From Parcubacteria group bacterium (GTDB lineage Bacteria > Patescibacteriota > Minisyncoccia > Phycocordibacterales > GCA-002724975): 16,355 nucleotides of DNA. Positions 1-6,742 of the stretch are shown here, piece by piece (position 1 is the first letter of the stretch; each line of letters opens with the position of its first letter). The notes under the pieces were generated by a model that was given only the letters and a program-made list of their open reading frames with translations, ran no database searches and was not told where the DNA came from. The DNA is taken from NCBI GenBank assembly GCA_002724975.1, contig PBQF01000005.1:3213-19567 (forward strand). The letters run 5' to 3'. A program made the position numbers and the translations under genes.

Positions 1-2
1 GG

Positions 3-512
3 GAAAATTTTGGTGTTTCTGAAAAAAAGGTTATATTGAAAGATGAGGACAAGGTTCTAACCGGGTTACTGCTTAATGAAGATACCGATTTAATGAATGA
101 TGAACAATTAAATGATTATTCTTCTTATCTGAAAGGCGATGATTATGAAAAAATTTTAGGAGATAGCTACAAATTGATGGTATTTGATGTTGAAATAATC
201 TCAAATTTAGATAATGATATAGAGCTCGGATATAAAACAATTACAAGTGATGAAGCGATTACAATATTGAAGTCAAATAGCGGTTCACAAGAAAAAGCAG
301 CATTATTTGGCGTAATTCTGGCAGATGAAATTTTAAACTCAAGAAACCCTTTATTCTTCTTTTCAGAATTTAAAAATAACAATATTATAATTTATCCGGA
401 AACTGCATTATTTAAAACAATAAAGTTTATTCCTTTATCGTTTATCAAGAATATTGGAAAAAAGATTTTTGAGAAAGGAAAGGAAAAGGCAATAAGTCTT
501 GTAGAGGAATAA
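3..512 (+). CDS. Unrecognised protein, 3' part (5' end outside window)
   Basis: The frame is open to the left edge with no stop. A TTG at 36 could serve as a start, but the residues before it (ENFGVSEKKVIL) run smoothly into the rest, so I take this as the C-terminal part of a longer gene. About 169 residues are visible. They are acidic and Asn/Asp-rich in the first half, with a more hydrophobic stretch near IIIYPETALFKTIKFIPL and a basic Lys-rich tail (GKKIFEKGKEKA). I see no catalytic motif, metal site or clear membrane helix, and I do not recognise the family. It ends at TAA 510-512, just before a TATA box that serves the next gene, so it probably closes the preceding transcription unit. 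Confidence 0.7.
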   Translation, partial: ENFGVSEKKVILKDEDKVLTGLLLNEDTDLMNDEQLNDYSSYLKGDDYEKILGDSYKLMVFDVEIISNLDNDIELGYKTITSDEAITILKSNSGSQEKAALFGVILADEILNSRNPLFFFSEFKNNNIIIYPETALFKTIKFIPLSFIKNIGKKIFEKGKEKAISLVEE

Positions 513-520
513 CAACAAAA

Positions 521-530
521 TATATAAATA
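521..530 (+). promoter_or_regulatory. TATA box for the Pro-rich coiled-coil gene
   Basis: TATATAAATA lies in the short gap after the first gene. Its centre is about 26 bases upstream of position 551, which would give a short leader containing the GAGGTG ribosome binding site before the ATG at 565. This is a match to the archaeal TATA consensus by eye; no BRE was scored. Confidence 0.55.
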
Positions 531-554
531 AGTATGTGCAAGGAAAGATAAAAA

Positions 555-560
555 GAGGTG
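555..560 (+). promoter_or_regulatory. Shine-Dalgarno site for the gene at 565
   Basis: GAGGTG ends four bases before the ATG at 565, complementary to the anti-SD of archaeal 16S rRNA. It fixes that ATG as the start and shows that this unit has a leader, unlike several neighbours that look leaderless. Confidence 0.6.
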
Positions 561-564
561 TTAT

Positions 565-1011
565 ATGGGTATTCTTGATAAAATCATGTTCTGGAAGAAG
601 AATGATGACTTAGGGGATTTAGGCCTGGGTGGAAAAGACAACTTAGCTTTTGGCAATGAACTTGGTGCTCAGCCTGGTGCTACACCAGGACTTCCAGGAG
701 GTATGGGACAAGAACCCGGAATGGATCAAGGCTTAGGACAGCAGCCTAGTCCAGGCTTACAAGCTCCAGGCCCGTCACCACCAGGACCATCAATGCCTTC
801 ATTTCCTTCACAACCGCCACCGCAATTCCAGCAGCCACAACCACCAAGTTATGCACCTCAGCAAGAGGTAGAGTCCAAAAACCTCGAGATTATATCAAGC
901 AAACTGGATGCTATAAGGGCTTCTATTGAAAGCTTAAATCAACGCTTGGCAAATCTTGAAGCTATTGCAAGAGGAGAAGAGGAGCAGAGCAAAAGGAGAA
1001 GGTATTATTAA
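565..1011 (+). CDS. Pro/Gly/Gln-rich protein with C-terminal coiled coil
   Basis: This 148-residue protein has three parts. Residues 1-16 (MGILDKIMFWKKNDDL) form a short amphipathic, basic-aromatic helix that could lie on a membrane surface. Residues about 17-100 are a disordered linker rich in Gly, Pro and Gln (GLPGG, SPPGPSMPSFP, QPPPQFQQPQPP). Residues about 101-137 show heptad spacing of I/L (LEIISSKLDAIRASIES, LNQRLANLEAIA) typical of a coiled coil, followed by a basic tail SKRRRYY. No enzyme motif is present. The layout suggests an oligomeric membrane-peripheral or scaffold protein, which is inference only. I believe similar small proteins occur in Woesearchaeota-type genomes, but I cannot confirm it here. 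It has its own TATA box and RBS. Confidence 0.8.
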   Translation: MGILDKIMFWKKNDDLGDLGLGGKDNLAFGNELGAQPGATPGLPGGMGQEPGMDQGLGQQPSPGLQAPGPSPPGPSMPSFPSQPPPQFQQPQPPSYAPQQEVESKNLEIISSKLDAIRASIESLNQRLANLEAIARGEEEQSKRRRYY

Positions 1012-1015
1012 CAAT

Positions 1016-1025
1016 CTTTATATAT
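1016..1025 (+). promoter_or_regulatory. TATA box for lspA and the acyl-transfer operon
   Basis: CTTTATATAT is centred about 27 bases before the lspA ATG at 1049, so transcription should begin at or next to the start codon (leaderless mRNA). No comparably strong TATA element appears before the next three genes, so this probably drives all four. Confidence 0.5.
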
Positions 1026-1048
1026 TCCTTCTTTTATTTTTTTAAGTT

Positions 1049-1492
1049 ATGAAGAACAAATATATCACTATATTCTCGACAGCACTAATAATTATTTTAA
1101 TTGACCAGATTACTAAATTCCTGATAAAAACTAATTTTCAGTTAAACCAGCCTTTCCCGCTAATAAACAATATTTTTTATTTGACATATAGGCATAACTC
1201 CGGAGCTGGATTTGGAATTTTACAGCAACAAAGATGGATTTTGATTTTTATTTCTATAATTGTTATTGGGTTTATTTTTTATTATTTTGATAGGGTTAAG
1301 GAAAAAGAAATTTTATTGCAAGCGCTTGTTGGGTTTGTTCTTGGCGGAACTATTGGAAACTTAATTGACAGAGTTGCTTATGGTTTTGTAATAGATTTTT
1401 TGGACTTTAGAATATGGCCAATTTTCAATGTTGCAGACAGCTTTGTGACTATAGGCGTTATTGGGCTGATAATTTATTTTTGGAATAAATAA
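1049..1492 (+). CDS. lspA: Lipoprotein signal peptidase (signal peptidase II, LspA family)
   Basis: LspA is an integral-membrane aspartyl protease that removes the signal peptide from prolipoproteins after lipid is attached to the lipobox cysteine. The 147-residue product has the family signatures in order: HNSGAGFGIL (residues 49-58, the N-x-G-A motif), GNLIDR (103-108), VIDF with the first catalytic Asp at 116, and FNVADS with the second at Asp130. Four membrane segments fit at about 7-25, 62-80, 88-106 and 131-145. It is a little shorter than bacterial homologues (about 160-170). The family is general in bacteria but absent from most well-studied archaea, so transfer from bacteria is likely. 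It sits 33 bases before the acyl-transfer fusion gene and shares its apparent promoter. The Asp dyad is intact, so it should be active. Confidence 0.93.
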   Translation: MKNKYITIFSTALIIILIDQITKFLIKTNFQLNQPFPLINNIFYLTYRHNSGAGFGILQQQRWILIFISIIVIGFIFYYFDRVKEKEILLQALVGFVLGGTIGNLIDRVAYGFVIDFLDFRIWPIFNVADSFVTIGVIGLIIYFWNK

Positions 1493-1515
1493 ATACTTGA
1501 TAATTTAAAACAAAA

Positions 1516-1521
1516 AAGGTG
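1516..1521 (+). promoter_or_regulatory. Shine-Dalgarno site for the acyl-transfer fusion gene
   Basis: AAGGTG ends four bases before the ATG at 1526 and supports that start. It also fits translation from a transcript shared with lspA. Confidence 0.55.
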
Positions 1522-1525
1522 TAAA

Positions 1526-3850
1526 ATGTATGAAAATATTGCATCACTAATCAAGTACATCTGTACAAAAAATAAAAAACGTATAGCTATAAGAAACAAA
1601 CAAGGCTATAGAACAAGAAATGTAACATATGCTGAGCTTTACGACAAGATAACAAAAACCTCAAGATTATTTGAGAAGTTAGGAATAAAGAAATCAGACA
1701 AAATCCTGATACTTGGAAGGAATTGTGTTGAATGGGTTATTGTATTTCTTTCAGCTGTTTCACAAGGAATAATAGCAGTTCCGCTGGATACAAGTTCTGA
1801 CACGGCTTTTATCAAAAAGATAATTGCGCAAACAAAGCCAAAAGCCATTTTTGCTTCAAAAAAAATAAAATTGGGAATAAAAACAATCTACTTTGATAAA
1901 TTAGAAAATAATATCCAAGATTTAATTCCAAAAGAAGTTCAAAAAATTGCTCCAAAAGATACAGCAGAAATATTATACACATCCGGCACAACAGATATTC
2001 CAAAAGGGGTAGTTCTGACGAATGAGAATCTCTTAGCAAGCATGGATTCGTTGACAAGAGCAGTAAAGCTACCATGTTTGAAATTTATTTCTGTATTGCC
2101 TCTTAGCCATATACTTGAACAGGTTGCTGGCTTATTAATCCCCTTATATTATGGTTCCAGCATACTCTATCCAGCAACTTTTAGGCCAGCAAAACTTACA
2201 GAGATAATAAGGAACAAAAACATCAATGCGGTGACGTGTGTTCCAGCAATTTTGGAATCTCTGAAGCAGCCAAACTTGAATAAGAATCTAGGTTACCAAT
2301 TCTTTTTGATAGGGATTGGGGGAGCAAAGCTAGACATTGACCTAGAAAAATATTGGAAAAGAAGATGCAAACTGGTAGTCCAGGGTTATGGTCTTACAGA
2401 AACAGCTGCTTTAGTTACAACAAACACTTTGTTCAGAAATAAAACAGGCTCAGTTGGGGCAAAACTCCCAGGAATAGAAATAAAACTGGATGGTAATGAG
2501 ATTTTAGTAAAGGGAAAGAATGTCTTTAAAGCTTACTACAAAAATAAAGAAAAAACTAAACAGGTCTTTACAAATAACTGGTTTAGGACAGGAGACCTTG
2601 GAGTATTCAAAGGACAATATCTTTATTTGATGGGAAGAAAAAAAGACCTAATAGTAACAAAAGCAGGAGAGAATGTTTATCCATATGACATAGAAAAAGT
2701 TCTTAATAGTATGGATGGAATAAAAGAGAGCTGCGTTATAGATGAAAACGGCACTATAAAAGCTGTTATCATACCAAGCAGGAGGATAGAGCCAGAAGCA
2801 GTGATTAAAAAAGTGAATTTGAAATTAATGCCAAAACAAAGAATAAGCGCTTTTGAGATCTGGCCTCAACAGTCGTTTCCAAAAACACCTGTAGGAAAGA
2901 TTAAGAAATACTTAGTAAAAAAAATCATTAAAGAAAAGAAAAAACCGAAACTAAGTTATGGAAATAAATTAGTGCAGATAGTTGCTGATATCACAAACAA
3001 AAAACCAAGGCCTAATTCCACGCTTGGTTATGATCTATTACTCGACTCCTTAAAAAGAGTCCAGCTTATTACAAAAATAGAGGATGAATTTAATATTGAG
3101 ATACCAGAACAAAAAATATCGGATTCAACTACTGTGAAAGCTCTAGAAGACCTTATAAAAAAACAGGAGAAAATCCAAAAATTCAGGCTGGAAAAATGGC
3201 AGTTAAATCCAATTGTAGCCAGTATAAGAAGAATATTCCAGGAGATGTTCTTTTTAAGAATAATCAGCATTTTTTGTCACGTATCGTGTAAGGGCATAGA
3301 GAACATTTCAGCAATAAAAGAGCCTGTTATCTTCATGCCAAATCATCAAAGTGCTCTTGATGTTCCATGTTTGTTAAGAAGCCTGCCTTTTAGAATGAGG
3401 AAAAAAATTGCTTGCGCAGCTTCTCCATCAAGACTCTACGGAATACCTCCTCCAAAAAAAGCTAAGCTAATAAGGAAGCTTGAAAGCCTGTTTATAAGAA
3501 TATTCTCCAATACGTATCCTTTTGGGAATGAAATCGGGATAGAAAGAAGTCTGGACTTAACTGGAGAAGTACTAGACAGAGGTTATTCTCTTTTTGTCTT
3601 TCCAGAAGGCAGAAGAACAACAGATGGAAAAATTGACAGATTCCAGACGGGAGCAGGATTTTTGGCCTTGAACATGAATGCCAAAGTAGTTCCGGTTAAG
3701 ATGAAGGGTCTTTTTGAAATACTGCCAATAGGTAAATTCTGGCCCAAGATTGGCAAAGTTTCTATTACATTTGGCAAGCCGATAGAAATTAAAAATGTGT
3801 CTTACATAGAAGCAACAAAAATAATTGAAGGAAAAGTTAAAGGGTTATGA
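1526..3850 (+). CDS. Fusion protein: acyl-activating enzyme - acyl carrier protein - PlsC-type acyltransferase
   Basis: This single 774-residue protein carries three lipid enzymes. Residues about 1-470 are an ANL adenylation enzyme of the long-chain fatty acid ligase type: ATP loop YTSGTTDIPKG (151-161), YGLTETAA (288-295), RTGD (354-357), GRKKDLIVTKAGENVYP (370-386) and the C-terminal catalytic lysine Lys458 in PKTPVGKIKK. Residues about 480-548 are an acyl carrier domain with the phosphopantetheine serine Ser508 in LLLDSLKR. Residues about 560-774 are a glycerol-phosphate acyltransferase domain with NHQSALD (606-612, His607/Asp612) and FPEGRRTTDG (692-701). The likely chemistry is ATP-driven loading of a fatty acid onto the fused carrier and transfer to a lysolipid or other hydroxyl/amino acceptor at the membrane. 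Bacterial Aas joins acyltransferase and ligase in the opposite order and, as I recall, has no carrier domain. All key residues are intact. The acceptor is unknown. The gene overlaps acpS by ATGA. Confidence 0.93.
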   Translation: MYENIASLIKYICTKNKKRIAIRNKQGYRTRNVTYAELYDKITKTSRLFEKLGIKKSDKILILGRNCVEWVIVFLSAVSQGIIAVPLDTSSDTAFIKKIIAQTKPKAIFASKKIKLGIKTIYFDKLENNIQDLIPKEVQKIAPKDTAEILYTSGTTDIPKGVVLTNENLLASMDSLTRAVKLPCLKFISVLPLSHILEQVAGLLIPLYYGSSILYPATFRPAKLTEIIRNKNINAVTCVPAILESLKQPNLNKNLGYQFFLIGIGGAKLDIDLEKYWKRRCKLVVQGYGLTETAALVTTNTLFRNKTGSVGAKLPGIEIKLDGNEILVKGKNVFKAYYKNKEKTKQVFTNNWFRTGDLGVFKGQYLYLMGRKKDLIVTKAGENVYPYDIEKVLNSMDGIKESCVIDENGTIKAVIIPSRRIEPEAVIKKVNLKLMPKQRISAFEIWPQQSFPKTPVGKIKKYLVKKIIKEKKKPKLSYGNKLVQIVADITNKKPRPNSTLGYDLLLDSLKRVQLITKIEDEFNIEIPEQKISDSTTVKALEDLIKKQEKIQKFRLEKWQLNPIVASIRRIFQEMFFLRIISIFCHVSCKGIENISAIKEPVIFMPNHQSALDVPCLLRSLPFRMRKKIACAASPSRLYGIPPPKKAKLIRKLESLFIRIFSNTYPFGNEIGIERSLDLTGEVLDRGYSLFVFPEGRRTTDGKIDRFQTGAGFLALNMNAKVVPVKMKGLFEILPIGKFWPKIGKVSITFGKPIEIKNVSYIEATKIIEGKVKGL

Positions 3851-4173
3851 TGAAAGTTAAAGTTGGTTGTGATATTGTGGAAATTAAGAGGTTTAATAAG
3901 TTAGACAGCAAGACACTGAATAAAATATTCCACAAGAATGAACTCAAAAACTTAAAATCTGAAAGTCTTGCTGGCTTGTTTGCTGCAAAAGAAAGCTGCA
4001 AAAAAGTATTTGACGACCTTGACTGGCATGACATAGAAATTAAGAAGAAAAGAAATAGTAAGCCGTTTTTGATACTAAAAAAGGATAGAGATGTGTTAAA
4101 TTATGACTTGAGCATTAGCCATGATGGAGAATACGCTATTGCTACTGTTGTTTTTTTGACTAAAAAACCATGA
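3847..4173 (+). CDS. acpS: Holo-[acyl-carrier-protein] synthase (phosphopantetheinyl transferase)
   Basis: AcpS moves the 4'-phosphopantetheine arm of CoA onto the carrier-protein serine, here most plausibly Ser508 of the fusion protein encoded just upstream. The 108-residue product has the family motifs: GCDIVEIKRF (7-16) with the metal-binding Asp9, GLFAAKESCKK (43-53) with Glu49, and the C-terminal SISHDGEYAIATVV (89-102) with His92. It is slightly shorter than the usual 115-130 residues. The ATG at 3847 overlaps the fusion gene's TGA by four bases. A second ATG at 3850 is an equally possible start. Close coupling to a gene that encodes a carrier domain makes the functional link strong. 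Most archaea lack carrier-protein-dependent fatty acid synthesis, so its presence is notable. Confidence 0.9.
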   Translation: MMKVKVGCDIVEIKRFNKLDSKTLNKIFHKNELKNLKSESLAGLFAAKESCKKVFDDLDWHDIEIKKKRNSKPFLILKKDRDVLNYDLSISHDGEYAIATVVFLTKKP

Positions 4174-5369
4174 AAATATCAATTAAAAAACAAATATTCG
4201 GCTGGAGCATGTATGATTTTGCCAATACAATATTCTCTGCTCTATTTATTACTGTTTATTTTCCATTATTTGTTGTTCTTAAAGGAGGTACAGCATTCCA
4301 TGTTGGTTTAGTTATGTCAATTTCTATGCTTTTGGCAGGATTGCTAGTTCCTACTCTTGGCGGAGTTGCGGATATAACTCGGCGGAAAAAGTTATTGCTG
4401 TTTATGTTCACTGTTCTGTGCTGTGTGTTTACTTTCTTTACTGGATTTTTTGGCCTTTTGCTGGTGATGGTATTTGGCCTCTTGGCTACCTTCTTTTTCC
4501 ATGCAAGTCTGGATGTTTATGATGCCCTGCTTGTTAATATTTCAACCAAAAGAAATATAGGCTTTGTCTCAGGATTAGGAACTGCTGTTGGTTATTTAGG
4601 AACAGTGCTAAGTGTTGCAATAGCTTATATAATTGGCCTTTTTTATGGTTTTGAGAGTATATCGGGGATACAAATAGTATTTATGGCTGCAGCGCTTCTA
4701 TTTTTTGGTTTTTCACTATTCACATTTTTCTTTGTTGAAGAAGCCTCGAAAATTAAGATTAAAAAGCAGCACTTTGTAGCTGCTTTTAAGAGAGTAATTT
4801 TTACAATAAAGAATATAAAAAAATTTAAGTCACTATGGCTTTTCTTATTTGCATCATTTTTATATGTCGATGCTGCTAATACCGCAACAATATTCTTATT
4901 TTTGTTTGCTAAAGACCAGCTGGGAATGGGCTTAATTCAATTTCTTCCCTTATATGCAATAATGGCAATAGCCGCAGTTATAGGCTCTTTATTTTTCGGG
5001 AAAGTAACAGATAAACTAGGGCACAAAAAAACATTGGCATGTGTTTTAATTTTATGGATTGTCGTTATTTTGATTTTATATTTCAAAACAAGCTATGCAA
5101 CATTTTTACTTACAGGCATTTTAGGCGGCGCATTATTGGGGGCTATATGGACAATTACAAGGCCTATGTTAGTTGAGCTAGCGCCTAAGGCCAAAATAGC
5201 TGAATTATTTGGATACCAGGGCTTAACTGAAAAATTCTCAGGAGTTATAGGCCCGGTATTATTTGGCTTTGTAGCTGTTAATCTGGGATTCAAGCAATCT
5301 CTTTTAGTAGTTGTTGCTTTATTCCTGGCTGGAATTATTGTTTTGGGGTTTGTTAAGGATAAGAAGTAA
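4170..5369 (+). CDS. MFS transporter, UMF1/Atg22-like
   Basis: This 399-residue polytopic membrane protein has about twelve hydrophobic segments. The N-terminal GWSMYDFANTIFSALFITVY (residues 11-30) matches the start typical of the UMF1/Atg22 branch of the major facilitator superfamily. MFS loop motifs are visible after helix 2 (GGVADITRRKK, 64-74) and after helix 8 (GKVTDKLGHKK, 277-287). The late motif AELFGYQGLTEK followed by SGVIGPVLFG (344-366) is also characteristic. The substrate cannot be read from sequence. Its start overlaps the acpS stop (ATGA), so it is translationally coupled to the acyl-transfer genes. By analogy with the E. coli lysolipid flippase LplT, which pairs with Aas, it might move a lipid or fatty acid. 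That is inference, and UMF1 proteins are not LplT orthologues. It ends 14 bases from a convergent gene. Confidence 0.87.
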   Translation: MKISIKKQIFGWSMYDFANTIFSALFITVYFPLFVVLKGGTAFHVGLVMSISMLLAGLLVPTLGGVADITRRKKLLLFMFTVLCCVFTFFTGFFGLLLVMVFGLLATFFFHASLDVYDALLVNISTKRNIGFVSGLGTAVGYLGTVLSVAIAYIIGLFYGFESISGIQIVFMAAALLFFGFSLFTFFFVEEASKIKIKKQHFVAAFKRVIFTIKNIKKFKSLWLFLFASFLYVDAANTATIFLFLFAKDQLGMGLIQFLPLYAIMAIAAVIGSLFFGKVTDKLGHKKTLACVLILWIVVILILYFKTSYATFLLTGILGGALLGAIWTITRPMLVELAPKAKIAELFGYQGLTEKFSGVIGPVLFGFVAVNLGFKQSLLVVVALFLAGIIVLGFVKDKK

Positions 5370-5383
5370 CTTTTAAGAACTAA

Positions 5384-5929
5384 TCACTTAACACAATCAT
5401 CTTTCTTATAACCAGCTTTCTTAGCTTCTTCTTTAGAATCAAACCAAACGGCATTTTTCTTCTTGACTCTTTTTGCCCAGTCGCATTTAGGTGCATGATA
5501 TTTTGCTCCTGTTTTGCTTGCTATGAATTTTCCAGGCTTGAATGATTTTTCTACTGCTTTTGTTTCTGCTTTCTCTTCTCCAACTGCCTCAACTTTTTCT
5601 TTTTCAATGCTGAACAAAGATATGAAAAATCCTGCAATTGCTACGACAATCAAATGCATAAAATATAATATTTTTGTAGTTGTTATTACATAAATAAAAA
5701 CCATGTCCAGGAACACAAAAGCAAAAAATAAAGTAAGCAGTATCCAAGCCCATCTGAAATTATTATTAATGCCTATTGCTGAGATTAATGCTACAAAAGA
5801 AAGTCCAAACAAAATTAGAAATTCCAGAATAAAAGCAAACCTATGCAAATTAAAAATCATATTTATAAGGCCAAGAAATGTAATTAGCAATACAATATAT
5901 ATCACGAAGGTTGTAAACTTAGTGTGCAT
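5384..5929 (-). CDS. Four-helix membrane protein with C-terminal Ada-like Cys/His motif
   Basis: This 181-residue protein begins with four hydrophobic segments (about residues 6-26, 31-53, 58-82 and 87-107). A charged, Lys/Glu-rich linker (about 108-130) follows. The C-terminal module (about 133-181) contains SKTGAKYHAPKCDWAKRV and FDSKEEAKKAGYKKDDC. This pattern (Y-H-x3-C, then F-x-S-x2-E-A-x3-G-Y-x-x-x-x-C) resembles the small metal-binding module of the Ada N-terminus that is also found alone in membrane or nuclease-linked proteins. Only His145, Cys149 and Cys179 remain as obvious ligands, one Cys fewer than the usual CxxC end, so metal binding is uncertain. A role is not evident. The ATG at 5929 is about five bases after the predicted transcription start. 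Confidence 0.75.
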   Translation of the reverse strand: MHTKFTTFVIYIVLLITFLGLINMIFNLHRFAFILEFLILFGLSFVALISAIGINNNFRWAWILLTLFFAFVFLDMVFIYVITTTKILYFMHLIVVAIAGFFISLFSIEKEKVEAVGEEKAETKAVEKSFKPGKFIASKTGAKYHAPKCDWAKRVKKKNAVWFDSKEEAKKAGYKKDDCVK

Positions 5930-5953
5930 CTTAATTTAAGATTAAATACAGCT

Positions 5954-5969
5954 GATATTTAAATATTTC
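5954..5969 (-). promoter_or_regulatory. Possible TATA box for the gene ending at 5929
   Basis: An AT-only dyad, ATATTTAAATAT, is centred about 31 bases upstream of the minus-strand ATG at 5929. Spacing fits an almost leaderless transcript. The motif is AT-rich like its surroundings, so this is weak. Confidence 0.35.
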
Positions 5970-5999
5970 TATTCTAGAGTAGTGAAAGAAAATTTCGAA

Positions 6000-6344
6000 T
6001 CAGAATTCATCTTCTTCTTCGATCTTCTTCAGATATCCTCTCTTTTTCAGGTAACTGGTTTGAGTAGGTGTGTATTTGTATATTACATCACCTTTTTCAT
6101 CACCGGAATATTCCCAAGGCTCGATAATAAGAATATCGTTTTCTCTTACCCATAATCTTCTTTTTAATCTTCCTGGGATTCTGCAGATTCTTGTTTTTCC
6201 ATCCAGGCATCTAACTCTCATTCTGGAAGCTCCCACTCTTTGTTCAAGAATTCCTAAAGTCTGGTTGCCTCTGGGTAACTTAATCCTGGAAATTTCCTGC
6301 TGCTGTTTTTCCTGTGCAGCTAACTCTTCTTTCTTCTTGCTCAT
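6000..6344 (-). CDS. eif1A: Translation initiation factor aIF1A
   Basis: aIF1A binds the A site of the small ribosomal subunit and helps start-codon selection. The 114-residue product carries the OB fold: RGNQTLGILEQRVGASRMRV (25-44), the conserved CLDGKTRICRIPGRLKRRLWV (residues 46-66) and IIEPWEY. A basic Lys/Gln-rich N-terminal tail (1-22) and an acidic C-terminal tail (EEEDEF) are typical of the family. It is single-copy and essential in archaea. The ATG at 6344 lies about 28 bases downstream of a good TATA box on the same strand, which implies a leaderless message. It is divergent from the tRNA and RNA polymerase cluster. Confidence 0.96.
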   Translation of the reverse strand: MSKKKEELAAQEKQQQEISRIKLPRGNQTLGILEQRVGASRMRVRCLDGKTRICRIPGRLKRRLWVRENDILIIEPWEYSGDEKGDVIYKYTPTQTSYLKKRGYLKKIEEEDEF

Positions 6345-6367
6345 TTAATCATATGATTTTTAGTTTG

Positions 6368-6376
6368 TTTATATAG
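6368..6376 (-). promoter_or_regulatory. TATA box for aIF1A
   Basis: Read on the minus strand this is CTATATAAA, centred about 28 bases before the ATG at 6344, which gives a leaderless transcript. Confidence 0.55.
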
Positions 6377-6530
6377 TTTTCTGAACGATTAAAATTTTGA
6401 ATCACAAACCAAAATATCTACCCCAGTACAGAAATAATTAAATAGTAGTTTTGTCTAAGCTGTTTATAGTTCTTGTAAAATAGGTTTAGAAAGAGGCATT
6501 TCTACAAATTTACTATTAAATTCCGTAAGC
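6377..6530. other. Non-coding stretch between aIF1A and the tRNA cluster
   Basis: I see no open frame with a plausible start, no tRNA and no clear C/D or H/ACA box RNA here. The sequence is AT-rich. Only a short inverted repeat (AGAAA near 6488 with TTTCT near 6500) stands out, and it is weak. Confidence 0.4.
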
Positions 6531-6540
6531 TTTATAAATA
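6531..6540 (+). promoter_or_regulatory. TATA box upstream of the hairpin and tRNA-Asp
   Basis: TTTATAAATA is a strong TATA match. It predicts transcription from about 6562-6566, some 85 bases before mature tRNA-Asp, with a strong hairpin (6573-6624) in between. The transcript would therefore be a leader or small RNA joined to the tRNA. Confidence 0.45.
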
Positions 6541-6572
6541 ATGAAGTAATTCAATACAAAATGCAAAATAAT

Positions 6573-6624
6573 CCTTCTTTAGATAAAACACTACAATTTT
6601 AGGTTTGTTTTAGTTAAAGGAAGG
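6573..6624 (+). other. Strong hairpin, possible small RNA or tRNA leader element
   Basis: The arms CCTTCTTT and GGGAAGG-like AAAGGAAGG pair (6573-6580 with 6617-6624, one G-U). After an A-A mismatch and two further pairs, TAAAACA (6584-6590) pairs with TGTTTTA (6606-6612). The loop is 15 bases. In all there are about 17 pairs with one mismatch and one bulged G. It starts about 8-10 bases after the start site predicted from the TATA box at 6531. I see no tRNA, C/D-box or protein-coding signal in it. It could be an independent small RNA, a leader that guides tRNA 5' processing, or a terminator without a proper U tract. Confidence 0.45.
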
Positions 6625-6669
6625 TAAACTATGCTGTTATACTAAAATGCCCTGGTGGTGTAGCCTGGC

Positions 6670-6702
6670 GCAGTTTAAATAAAGCTTATTGAGCTGCAGG
6701 AA
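6670..6702 (+). other. tRNA-Asp intron 1, in the D loop (about position 20/20a)
   Basis: This 33-base intron has a canonical BHB layout. Exon CCTG (6664-6667) pairs with intron CAGG (6697-6700) as the 4-bp central helix. The 5' bulge is GC|G (6668-6670) and the 3' bulge AA|C (6701-6703). An 8-bp inner helix (6671-6678 with 6689-6696, two G-U) closes a 10-base loop. Cutting within the bulges joins AGCCTGGC to CTATCAT, the usual archaeal tRNA-Asp D loop. Confidence 0.85.
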
Positions 6703-6742
6703 CTATCATGAAGCCCTGTCGCGGCTTCGACCCGGGTTCAAA

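Noticed and set aside
5703..5939. Plus-strand open frame of 78 codons opposite the membrane protein gene
   Set aside because: No start signal or family likeness; the minus-strand frame has clear membrane helices and a Cys/His module.
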